This document shows positions 34,366 to 42,061 of a stretch of DNA of 64,000 nucleotides, in pieces. This stretch comes from LMUY01 sp965199095. Its GTDB lineage: Bacteria > Pseudomonadota > Alphaproteobacteria > Acetobacterales > Acetobacteraceae. The translations under genes and the position numbers were made by a program. Where the stretch lies: assembly GCA_965199095.1 (NCBI GenBank), contig CBDAQM010000003.1, positions 62,001-126,000 on the forward strand. Reading direction: 5' to 3'. Below the pieces are notes generated by a model. The model searched no databases, was not told the origin of the DNA, and was given only the letters and a program-made list of their open reading frames with translations. Every line of letters begins with the position of its first letter. Positions within the stretch are counted from its first letter, which is position 1.

Positions 34366-34722
34366 TCAGCGATCCGCCCGAGCCAACAGCGCGGCGCAGC
34401 GTAGCCCGGTGTTGCGCGAGCTTGCCGTGAGCATCGCAACTTCTCCGCCGGGCTTGGCCGTTCCCGGCGATAGCGCCAGTGCCAGCAGAACGAGACCGGC
34501 CGCCGCGCCGCTGAACCCCATCTGGATCATTTCGCGCCCATTGCTGTCGCGGAGGCGGGGCGCGAGCAAAACCGGCTCCTGCGTCTCGGCGAGGCCGACC
34601 AACCCATCTGGCCGGATAGCGAAGGAAGCGCGCACGGGGATCACCCAGTGCTCGGCGCCGCCCTGATCGCGGACGAAATAGCCCTGGGCCGCAAACGGCG
34701 TGTGGTTTGCCACGCTCCACAT
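34366..34722 (-). pseudogene. Truncated DUF2169 protein
   Basis: The first ~60 residues (VANHTPFAAQGYFVRDQGG, VIPVRASFAIRPDGLVGLAE, PVLLAPRL) match the N terminus of DUF2169, a family of about 300 or more residues encoded with PAAR and VgrG genes as an adaptor. The remaining 58 residues do not look like DUF2169 and include a short hydrophobic stretch. The gene therefore appears to have lost most of its coding sequence. It stops 2 bp before the PAAR ATG. Confidence 0.6.
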
Positions 34723-34729
34723 TGGTGGA

Positions 34730-34966
34730 TCAGTTCAGGTCGATGAATGCGGCGTCCAGGCTGATGTTCTCGTCCGCCACCTGGATGATCCGCGTGCCGT
34801 GAAGGCGGATGGTGCCGTCCTCGGCGAGCCGGATGGTGGACAGGCCGTTGCGTATGACCAAGTCCCCGGTTGCGGCGTCGCGTTGCACCAGGCGCGCGAG
34901 TTCGATCAGTTTGTCCCAGTCGGCATCGAACGAGAGCGGGACGATCGGCGTGGACTCTGCGGCCAT
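34730..34966 (-). CDS. Small T6SS-associated protein (DUF6484-like)
   Basis: The 78-residue protein (102 if ATG 35038 is used) ends in a beta-repeat segment DLVIRNGLSTIRLAEDGTIRLHGTRIIQV, which resembles the DUF6484-type and VgrG C-terminal beta-prism pattern found at the front of T6SS effector operons. It is probably an adaptor or chaperone. A TTGACA at 35049-35044 lies before the longer start. It is the first gene of the minus-strand island. Confidence 0.55.
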   Translation of the reverse strand: MAAESTPIVPLSFDADWDKLIELARLVQRDAATGDLVIRNGLSTIRLAEDGTIRLHGTRIIQVADENISLDAAFIDLN

Positions 34967-35038
34967 GGTGTGATCGATCCTTGTGGCCCCGACGCCCCTT
35001 GCGACCCCGCGTGCCGCATCAGCTAATAGTTTTCCCAT

Positions 35039-35344
35039 TATTTGTCAAAATTACGCGAAGGGACATTTCCCGCTTGGCACCCTGAGAGATCGTATTGGTT
35101 GCGACTAAGCCGAAGAGACCGCCAGTCCGAACGAGCGCGAACGCTCGACGAAAGAAGTGGGCGCATAGGTCTCCTTTACCGTGACTTGGTTGCATTGCGG
35201 CATGCAGGGCGGCGAATTACCAGGGCGATAGTTGGCGAGCGGTGTCGTTCCGACGGACGTTCCTTTTTCGACCGCCTCGGATTGGCCAGAATTGTTGCAG
35301 ATTGTCGACACGAAAGTTCGTCCTGAACGACTTAACTAGGGCAC
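35039..35344. other. Gap of about 306 bp between effector island and chemoreceptor
   Basis: No supported gene. A minus-strand frame (35105-35311, 68 codons, starting GTG) encodes a small Ser/Thr-rich peptide with two cysteine pairs. It has no family resemblance and I give it little weight. The region presumably contains the island's promoter; no clear -35/-10 pair was found. Confidence 0.35.
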
Positions 35345-37246
35345 TCAGGCCGCAGCGAGCCGGAGCGGCTCCCCGGCATCGTCACGGCTCAGATCGGCCA
35401 GCAGGTCGCGGAGTTTGCTGCGCGGCAGGTCGCCCAACGGGGGTTGAAGCTGCACGACGTCGCCATCGGCCTCGGTGATGCGCACGGCCACGCTGTGAAA
35501 TCCATCGCCAAGCCGCAGCGTGCCCGCGGACCCAAGTGCGGCGTCAAAGCCCGGCGCAAAGCTGGCGGCCACTTCGGAGGTGAACACGGCCCGCCCAGTC
35601 CGCACCACGCCCTCCACCTCCAGCACCGCCGGGACCGTGACAGGCGCGTGGCGGGTAAACTCACCGGCCTTGATCGCGCCGATGAATTGCAGGAAGGCGG
35701 ACACCTCGGCACTCAGATCGGCGCCGTTGCGCGACAGCTTGCCGGCTTCGTCGCCGATCGCCTGCAGATAGCCGGCGCCTTCGCGCGCCAGGCCGCCGAT
35801 CTCGGCCAGGCTTTGCCCGACATTGGCCGCGTTGGTCGAGATTTCCCACACGCTGCACCACATGCTGGTCGATGCCGCCTCCTGCGATGCCACAGCGCGG
35901 GCGATCGAGGCGCTGAGGCGATGGACCTCCTGCGCCGAGCTGTCGATGGTGGTGATCGACGCACGCGCCGCAGCGGTGGTGGAGACGATGCTGGCAATCC
36001 GCTCCTGCACCATCTTCGCCTCTTGCGCGCTGCGCTGCGCGAGCAAGCGGACCTCGTTGGCAACCACGGCGAAGCCCGCGCCCGCCGGGCCGGCCCGCGC
36101 TGCCTCGATCGCGGCATTCAGGGCCAGCATCTTCGTCTCACTCGCGACCGAGCCGATGATGGCGACGACGGCGGCGATCTCCTCGGCGACGCTGTCCAGC
36201 GTATGCATCTGCACGCTGGCCGCCTGCGTCTCTTCCAGTGCGGCCTTGGCGCGCAGCTCGGACTGCGCCGCCTCCTCACGAATGCCGACGATCGCCTCGC
36301 TCAGCGCCTTGGACGCGGTGCTCGCTTCGGCAATCCGGGCCACCACCTGGTCGATCTCCTGGCTCATATCCTGCTCGCGCGCCAGCAGGGCGTCGGCATC
36401 GGTCAGCAAGCCGGCAGCCTTCTGCATCATCCCGACCGACGAGTCGGCGACGATCTTGAACACCCCGGCCATGCTGCGGCCGAAACGCTGCACGAAGGCA
36501 TCGATCTGCGCCTGGTGGCGATCGTCGGCCGCATGCGCTTCGGCCTGCCGGTCCATCAGGTGCCGGTTTTCGGCCAGGCTGGCGGAGATCGCCGCCTGCA
36601 TGATCCCCAAGGCCCGCAGCAAATCCGCCGTCTCGTTGTGTCCCTTCGGCTTGATGATGGTGGCGCGGTCTCCCGCCGCGATGGCCTGCGCGATCCGGAC
36701 CGCCGTCCGTAGCTGCGGCAGGATGGCGCGGCTGAGCACCACCGTCACCAAAAGCGCGGCGGCCATTGAGATGCTGATGGCGGTCCAGGTGTGGCGTTCC
36801 GTGTCTACGAGCACATCACCGACCGAGCGGCGCAGGCGGAAGCCGTCCGCCGCGTAGATCTCCACGGCGGTGTCGAAATCGTCCTCGGCGGCGGCGATCG
36901 CAGCGGCGCGTGCAGCGCCACTGAGTGTTGCGAGATGCGTCAACGCCGCATGCAGCGCGGTGGTCGCTTGCTTTCCGGAGGGCGACATGGCGCGGGCTTC
37001 CGCGACCGCGATGTTGTCCGCGGCGTCGTGCAAACGCTCCGTGGCCTGCGCATCCGGCAAGTTGGCCGCCACCAGGAGGTCGTTCTGCGCCGACCGGGTA
37101 TAGCTCATCGCCAGAAAGGCGTCGTCATACAGCCGCAAGCTTAGGGAGCCGAGCTGCTGTTCCGCCGAGCGGCTGTAAAGCCCCAGGCCGACCGTCATCA
37201 GCATGAGCGCCAGGCAGCCCAGCAGGATTTTTACTCGTATCGACAC
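35345..37246 (-). CDS. Methyl-accepting chemotaxis protein with C-terminal extension
   Basis: A 633-residue transducer. TM1 lies at about residues 7-24, a periplasmic helical ligand region at 26-153, TM2 at 154-176 (AISISMAAALLVTVVLSRAIL) and a HAMP-like stretch to about 230. The signalling hairpin tip is ETKMLALNAAIEAARAGPAG followed by AGFAVVANEVRLLA. Past residue about 528 there is a further ~105-residue tail (GVVRTGRAVFTSEVAAS, GTLRLGDGFHSVAVRITEADG) with beta character, distantly PilZ-like but lacking the RxxxR and DxSxxG motifs. It follows the cupredoxin by 45 bp on the same strand, suggesting it reads a signal from the globin/copper pair. Confidence 0.88.
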   Translation of the reverse strand: MSIRVKILLGCLALMLMTVGLGLYSRSAEQQLGSLSLRLYDDAFLAMSYTRSAQNDLLVAANLPDAQATERLHDAADNIAVAEARAMSPSGKQATTALHAALTHLATLSGAARAAAIAAAEDDFDTAVEIYAADGFRLRRSVGDVLVDTERHTWTAISISMAAALLVTVVLSRAILPQLRTAVRIAQAIAAGDRATIIKPKGHNETADLLRALGIMQAAISASLAENRHLMDRQAEAHAADDRHQAQIDAFVQRFGRSMAGVFKIVADSSVGMMQKAAGLLTDADALLAREQDMSQEIDQVVARIAEASTASKALSEAIVGIREEAAQSELRAKAALEETQAASVQMHTLDSVAEEIAAVVAIIGSVASETKMLALNAAIEAARAGPAGAGFAVVANEVRLLAQRSAQEAKMVQERIASIVSTTAAARASITTIDSSAQEVHRLSASIARAVASQEAASTSMWCSVWEISTNAANVGQSLAEIGGLAREGAGYLQAIGDEAGKLSRNGADLSAEVSAFLQFIGAIKAGEFTRHAPVTVPAVLEVEGVVRTGRAVFTSEVAASFAPGFDAALGSAGTLRLGDGFHSVAVRITEADGDVVQLQPPLGDLPRSKLRDLLADLSRDDAGEPLRLAAA

Positions 37247-37291
37247 AGGGATTGTCCAGAAGGGGAGGTCTCCGAATCGTCAGGCGGGCGG

Positions 37292-37633
37292 CTAGTCGAC
37301 GGTCACAGCCAGGTGCATGCGTGGATGGATGCCGCACTGGACATCGAACGTCCCGGCGACAGGGAACTTGGCGTTCACGATGTCGCCGGGCGCCTGCTCG
37401 ACACTCTCGAACGAGAAGCCAGGCGTCTTGACGAAGATTTCGTGATCGAAGGCGTCTTCGTTGGTGAAGGCGATGGTGTCCCCGCGCTTGATGTGGAGCT
37501 CCGCCACGTTGAACGCACGATGGGCCTGCACCACGATGGCGATTCCGGCGGCCGCGACGCGCAGCCACGGCGCACCCAAGGCCAATCCTAAGCCGGCAAG
37601 GCCGAGGCAGGCCAGGGTGGTGCGTCGAGTCAC
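37292..37633 (-). CDS. Amicyanin-like cupredoxin
   Basis: A 113-residue secreted blue-copper-fold protein. The signal peptide region is MTRRTTLACLGLAGLGLALG with a twin-arginine-like MTRR start. Predicted type-1 copper ligands are H64 (AFDHEIFV), C100, H103 and M106 (VQCGIHPRMH). The C-x2-H-x2-M spacing is that of amicyanin rather than plastocyanin or pseudoazurin. Its ATG overlaps the haemoglobin stop (ATGA), implying tight co-expression. It probably shuttles electrons in the periplasm. Confidence 0.82.
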   Translation of the reverse strand: MTRRTTLACLGLAGLGLALGAPWLRVAAAGIAIVVQAHRAFNVAELHIKRGDTIAFTNEDAFDHEIFVKTPGFSFESVEQAPGDIVNAKFPVAGTFDVQCGIHPRMHLAVTVD

Positions 37634-38058
37634 CGCGACACCACGTCCCGCTGCATCGGGGCCAGCAAGGCGATGACGCGGTTCTGCGTGTGGTAGGATA
37701 CTCCGACGGCTGCCATGGAGTCCTGGAGATCTTCCGCCAAGGCATTGAACATCGCCTGGTTCACCTCCAGCCCGCGATGGGCGGCGGCCATGCCGCGCCC
37801 CTTATATTCGCACGGGCCGCCGGTGATCTGGCAGAGTTGGGCGGACAGCATTTTCTTGAAGCGGTCCATGTTGGTTTCTGCAAACGTCTTGTTCACCCGT
37901 GGATCGGCCAGGAAGCGAGCCGTCGCGTCCTCGACCAGGCGGTCGATCCCGGCCCGGCCGCCCATATCGTCGTACAACGCCGCCTGCGCCCGTGGGGCGG
38001 CGGCCAGCAGCATGGCAACGAATGCGAGACCTCCCAACCAACGCGACATAGGAGACAC
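37630..38058 (-). CDS. Secreted group-1 truncated haemoglobin
   Basis: The 142-residue protein starts with a signal peptide (SRWLGGLAFVAMLLAAAPRAQA), unusual for truncated haemoglobins, which are mostly cytoplasmic. The globin part has LYDDMGGRAGIDRLVEDATARF, the QITGGPCEYKGRGM loop and the proximal histidine H94 in MAAAHRGLEVN. Truncated haemoglobins bind O2, NO or CO. It lies 9 bp after the DUF3034 gene and overlaps the cupredoxin. Confidence 0.86.
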   Translation of the reverse strand: MSPMSRWLGGLAFVAMLLAAAPRAQAALYDDMGGRAGIDRLVEDATARFLADPRVNKTFAETNMDRFKKMLSAQLCQITGGPCEYKGRGMAAAHRGLEVNQAMFNALAEDLQDSMAAVGVSYHTQNRVIALLAPMQRDVVSR

Positions 38059-38067
38059 CTTTCGATA

Positions 38068-38943
38068 CTAGAAACCAGCCTGCAGAGATACGTAGACGCC
38101 ATTCTGGTCTTTCTGCCCGGCGACTTCGCCCAAGCCGACATAGGCGACGGTGGTGGACAGGTTCTTGGTGAAGAAATAGGCGGCGAACACGTCCACCGCC
38201 GGTCCTTCGTGCGAAAAGCGCAGGTTGTCGGGCTTGGTGCGGATTTCCGCGCCTAAAGCCAGGTTCCGGGTCACGAGGTAGGCGGCCGACCCCTCGAATT
38301 CGAAGCTGTAGCCGCCCATGCGGTCGCCGCCGAACCCAAGCAGGCCGAACTGGTTGGCCTTCGTCAGCCGGACCGTCGCGTCCACCAACAGGCTCTGCGC
38401 CAGGAACAGCTTGGTCGCGGCGACGTAGAAATCCACACCCTTGTCGGATTTGGCGCCGATGGCGTGCAACACCGCCTGGTTGCCGGTCGCCTTGAACTCC
38501 GTCCCGGCCGCCACTTGCGGCAGCCAACTATCCTGGTCGTAGACGGCATCGCCGAGCAGGCGGACCTTGATCCCGAGGATGTCCTCGTTGAAGGCGTAGC
38601 CATTACCGATCCCCAGCTTGCCGCCGGTCGAACCGGTGTCCAGATATTCATGTGCGTAGGACAGCTCCACCCGGTCATACAGCCCGACCGCGGCGCCCCC
38701 GCTGCCGAGCGAGAAATCCGGCAGCCGGACATAGGTGCCGTGCACATTGCCCCCCACGGCGTCGCGGGTGCCATAGCCGGTGATGAGCGCCCAGGGGACC
38801 AGCCCGCCGCCACCCGCGCCTTCAAGCTCGCTGACACCCGACGTGGCGAGCAGGCGTCCGCTTTCGAATGTCTGGCCCAGCGCCTGCCCGGCGAAGCCGG
38901 CAAGGCAGGCTGACAGAGCGAGGAATTGGAGGACGCGGCGCAT
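38068..38943 (-). CDS. DUF3034 outer-membrane-type protein
   Basis: A 291-residue protein with a signal peptide (VLQFLALSACLAGFAGQALG) and repeated amphipathic strands ending in an aromatic residue (VYVSLQAGF), as in outer-membrane beta-barrels. The segment LLATSGVSELEGAGGGGLVPWALITGYG and GNVHGTYVRLPDFSLGSGGAAVG match DUF3034. No substrate is established. It is the first gene of the four-gene operon with the globin, cupredoxin and chemoreceptor. Confidence 0.82.
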   Translation of the reverse strand: MRRVLQFLALSACLAGFAGQALGQTFESGRLLATSGVSELEGAGGGGLVPWALITGYGTRDAVGGNVHGTYVRLPDFSLGSGGAAVGLYDRVELSYAHEYLDTGSTGGKLGIGNGYAFNEDILGIKVRLLGDAVYDQDSWLPQVAAGTEFKATGNQAVLHAIGAKSDKGVDFYVAATKLFLAQSLLVDATVRLTKANQFGLLGFGGDRMGGYSFEFEGSAAYLVTRNLALGAEIRTKPDNLRFSHEGPAVDVFAAYFFTKNLSTTVAYVGLGEVAGQKDQNGVYVSLQAGF

Positions 38944-39042
38944 ACGCCATCGTGGTGAATCGGCGTGAAAACACCGTTAACCACAGGGCCGGGCACGCCG
39001 CGACGTTAGGATGGCGTTATGGAAGCCTGGAACGACTAGGCT

Positions 39043-39708
39043 CTAGCGCCCGCGGGACAATCGTCCTTCATACCATTGCACCAGGCGGGTCAATGGAAAC
39101 AGCAGGGCGAAATAGATCAGCGCGACGGTGGTATAGACTTCCAGCGGCCGGAAGGTGTCACCGGTGATCAGCGTTCCCTGGTAGAGCAAGTCCGGAACCG
39201 CGATGGTCGACACCAGGGACGTGTTCTTGAGCTGGATGATCGACTGGTTGAGGAAGGGCGGCACCATGCGCCGCACCGCCTGCGGCAGCACGACCAGGCG
39301 CATGACGTGCCAGGGCCGCAAGCCCATGGCCCGAGCCGCATCCCACTGCCCCCGTTCGATGGATTCGATGCCGCCGCGGAAGATCTCCGCATAGAACGCG
39401 GCCGTGTACAGCGAGAGCACCAGCGTCGCCGCCACCACGGCGGGGATTTGGATGTTCACGATGATCGGCAGCGCATAGTAGAACCAGATGATCTGCACCA
39501 GCAACGGCGTGCAGCGGAACACCTCGATCAAGGCCACCAGCGGGATGTTGACCAGGCGGGATTTCGACAGCCGGCCCAGCCCGATCAGCAAGCCGAGCAG
39601 CAGGCCCAACAGCACCGTGCCGATGGTATAGGCGACCGTCACCTCCACCCCCACGACGAAGAGGTGGGTGTAGCGGAGCAGGAAGCCGAAGCTCCATTGA
39701 TAGCCCAT
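39043..39708 (-). CDS. Polar amino acid ABC transporter permease
   Basis: A 221-residue HisM/GlnP-type permease with about five helices. The EAA loop contacting the ATPase reads YAEIFRGGIESIERGQWDAARAMGL. The preceding segment PLLVQIIWFYYALP is typical. It follows its binding protein by 13 bp. No ATPase gene of the polar amino acid type is next to it; the closest is aapP at 55961, though another partner elsewhere is equally possible. Confidence 0.9.
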   Translation of the reverse strand: MGYQWSFGFLLRYTHLFVVGVEVTVAYTIGTVLLGLLLGLLIGLGRLSKSRLVNIPLVALIEVFRCTPLLVQIIWFYYALPIIVNIQIPAVVAATLVLSLYTAAFYAEIFRGGIESIERGQWDAARAMGLRPWHVMRLVVLPQAVRRMVPPFLNQSIIQLKNTSLVSTIAVPDLLYQGTLITGDTFRPLEVYTTVALIYFALLFPLTRLVQWYEGRLSRGR

Positions 39709-39721
39709 CAGGCCACCGCGG

Positions 39722-40561
39722 TCAGAATGTGAGCCCCGGCGGCAGGCTGTCGCGCTTGACGCCGCTCAGCGCCAGGCCGTCCAGCAGATATTCCCGCACC
39801 TGCCCGGTGCCGCGGTTGAAGTCGATCCAGGCGTTCATGACTTCCTGGAAGCGCGTGTCCGGTTCGCGCCGGACGCCGAAATTGCTCGGCAGGGCGACCA
39901 CCGGGCCGCTCAGCAGGTAGTACGTGCCGATGGTCGGGTTCTTGGCCAGCACGGACAGGCCGATCATCGCCGCCAGGACGATGGCGTCGGCGCGGCCGGA
40001 TTGGAAGAACAGCGTCGCCTCGTCCGGGCTCTTCAGCGCAGTGATCTGCGCGTTCGGGCAGTAGCGCCGGGCCGCGACCTCGTGCAGGGAGCCGAGGTCG
40101 CAGGCGATGCGGATGTCGGGCTTGTTCAGGTCGTCCCAGGTCTTGGGGCTGAAGCCCGCCTTCGCGATGCAGCCGAACGGGTGGATGATGAAGGGGTGGG
40201 TGAACCCGATCGCCAGCGCCCGCTGCGGCGTGGGGTTCAGGGCAAAGGCGAGGTCGACCTTGTTGGCCTGCAAGTCCAGCACGGAGGAGGCATAGGTGCC
40301 CTCCACATACTCGACCTGCGCGTCGAACACCTTGGCGATGTCGGCCGCCATCTCGACGCAGGCGCCTTTCCAGGTGCCGCTGGGCAGGTCCTTGACGAAA
40401 TAGGGCGCCGCGCCCGGCAGGGCCGAGATGCGCAGCGTCTTGGTCCGCTGCACCCGGTCCAGCGTGCTTTCGACACCCTGCGCCCGCGCCTCGCCGATCA
40501 GGGCGGCGGCGGGGATCAGGCCAGTGGCGGCGGCCAGGCCGCGTCGGGTCAGGCGATTCAT
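39722..40561 (-). CDS. Polar amino acid ABC transporter substrate-binding protein
   Basis: A 279-residue SBP_bac_3 protein with a twin-arginine-like signal (MNRLTRRGLAAATGLIPAAA) and the lobes TLRISALPGAAPYF, GACVEMAADIAKVF and GRADAIVLAAMIGL. It delivers an amino acid to the permease directly downstream. It begins 65 bp after livF on the same strand, so it may be carried on the liv transcript. Confidence 0.88.
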   Translation of the reverse strand: MNRLTRRGLAAATGLIPAAALIGEARAQGVESTLDRVQRTKTLRISALPGAAPYFVKDLPSGTWKGACVEMAADIAKVFDAQVEYVEGTYASSVLDLQANKVDLAFALNPTPQRALAIGFTHPFIIHPFGCIAKAGFSPKTWDDLNKPDIRIACDLGSLHEVAARRYCPNAQITALKSPDEATLFFQSGRADAIVLAAMIGLSVLAKNPTIGTYYLLSGPVVALPSNFGVRREPDTRFQEVMNAWIDFNRGTGQVREYLLDGLALSGVKRDSLPPGLTF

Positions 40562-40626
40562 ACGCAGGATCTCCCTTCAATAGGTGTCAAGAGCACGGCT
40601 GTCCTCTTGCGGGGCAGTGCCCCGCG

Positions 40627-41346
40627 CTACAGTCCAAGATACGCCCGGCGCACGCCGTCATCCGCCGCAATGGCGTCCGCCTGCCCCGACATCACGACGC
40701 GCCCAGTCTGGAGCACATAGGCGCGGTCGGCCAGCGCCAATGCCTCGCCCAGCCGCTGCTCCACCAGCAGCACGGTCACGCCGAGCTCGGTGCGGATACG
40801 CGCCACGGCGGCCAGGATGTCGTCCACCAGCTTGGGCGCGATGCCTTGACTCGGCTCGTCCAGCATCAGCAGGCGCGGCTGCGTCATCAGCGCGCGGCCG
40901 ATCGCCAGCATCTGCTGCTCGCCGCCGGACAGCGTCTCCGCCCGTTGCGCCAGCCGCTCCTTCAGGCGGGGGAACAGGGTGAAGACCGTGTCCAGCGGCT
41001 TGAACCGGTCTGCCTCGCCACGCCGTGCATAGGCGCCGAGGCGGAGGTTGTCCTCCACGTTCAGCCGAGGGAACAGCCGGCGCCCCTCCGGCACCAGGCC
41101 GATCCCCATGCGGGTGATGCGGTGCGCCGGCACGCGGGCGAGCGGATGCCCGTCGAAGGTGATGGCGCCGCCGGTGGTCACCTGGCCGGAAATGGCGCGC
41201 AGCAGGGTGCTCTTGCCCGCGCCGTTGGCGCCGACCACGGCCACGATCTCGCCGCGCGCGACCTCCAGCGAGACGCCTTGCAGCGCCTTCAGCCCCTTAT
41301 AGGCGGCGGAGACGTCCTGCAGCCGGAGGATCGGGTCAGCCGGCAT
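40627..41346 (-). CDS. livF: Branched-chain amino acid-type ABC ATPase LivF
   Basis: A 239-residue ATPase with Walker A GANGAGKS, signature LSGGEQQMLAIGRAL and Walker B LLMLDEPSQGI. The N-terminal LRLQDVSAAYKGLKALQGVSLEV and the short length are LivF-like. It overlaps livG by 11 bp and forms the liv complex with it. The substrate could be a branched-chain amino acid, an amide or urea; specificity is set by the binding protein. Confidence 0.92.
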   Translation of the reverse strand: MPADPILRLQDVSAAYKGLKALQGVSLEVARGEIVAVVGANGAGKSTLLRAISGQVTTGGAITFDGHPLARVPAHRITRMGIGLVPEGRRLFPRLNVEDNLRLGAYARRGEADRFKPLDTVFTLFPRLKERLAQRAETLSGGEQQMLAIGRALMTQPRLLMLDEPSQGIAPKLVDDILAAVARIRTELGVTVLLVEQRLGEALALADRAYVLQTGRVVMSGQADAIAADDGVRRAYLGL

Positions 41347-42061
41347 ATTTGTCGCCGAGATAGGCGCGGATCACCGCCGGGTCGCGCACGAGGTCCTTGG
41401 GCAGGCCTTGCGTCAGCACCCGGCCCAGATTCAGCACGACGGCGCGGTCGATCAGCGGCAGCAGGATCTCCATCACGTGCTCGACCATGATCACGGTGAC
41501 GCCCTTGTCGCGCACGTCGCGGATCAACTGCACGCCGGATTGCGCCTCCGTGGGGGTCAGCCCGGTGAGCATCTCGTCCAGCAATAGGATACGCGGGCGG
41601 GTGGCGAGCGCGCGGGCGATCTCCAGCCGGCGCTTCTCCGGCGGGGTCAGCGCGTGCGCCGGGTGGTCGGCACGCGCGGCCAGGCCGGTCACGCCCAGCA
41701 CCCGGTCCGCTTCCGCCATCGCATCGCGGGCGCGGTTGGTGCGGCTGAACGCGCCCACCATCACGTTCTCCCGCACCGTCATGCTGTCGAAGGAGCGGAC
41801 GACCTGGAAGGTGCGGGCGATGCCGGCGCGGGCGCAGGCAAGCGGCCCGGCGCCGGAGATGCGGCGGCCGTCCAGGCGGATTTCGCCCTTGTCCGGGGCG
41901 ACCTCGCCGGAGATGGAGTTGAACAGGCTGGTCTTGCCCGCCCCGTTCGGCCCGATCAACCCCAGGATTTCGCCCGCCGCCACGTCGAAGCTGATGTCCA
42001 AATTGGCCGCCACGCCGCCGAACGACTTGCTGACGTCCTGGACCTCAAGAAGGGGCGGCAT
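41336..42061 (-). CDS. livG: Branched-chain amino acid-type ABC ATPase LivG
   Basis: A 241-residue ATPase with Walker A GPNGAGKTSLFN, the LTPPEKRRLEIARAL signature, Walker B ILLLDEMLTG and the LivG-specific long helical insert around IARTFQVVRSFDSMTVRENVMVG. The ATG at 42061 gives MPPLLEVQDVSKSFGG; its first bases overlap livM's end by 17 bp. Confidence 0.92.
   Translation of the reverse strand: MPPLLEVQDVSKSFGGVAANLDISFDVAAGEILGLIGPNGAGKTSLFNSISGEVAPDKGEIRLDGRRISGAGPLACARAGIARTFQVVRSFDSMTVRENVMVGAFSRTNRARDAMAEADRVLGVTGLAARADHPAHALTPPEKRRLEIARALATRPRILLLDEMLTGLTPTEAQSGVQLIRDVRDKGVTVIMVEHVMEILLPLIDRAVVLNLGRVLTQGLPKDLVRDPAVIRAYLGDKYAG

Noticed and set aside
35105..35311. Small Ser/Thr-rich minus-strand frame as a gene
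   Set aside because: No family similarity, no convincing ribosome-binding site; noted only within the gap description.
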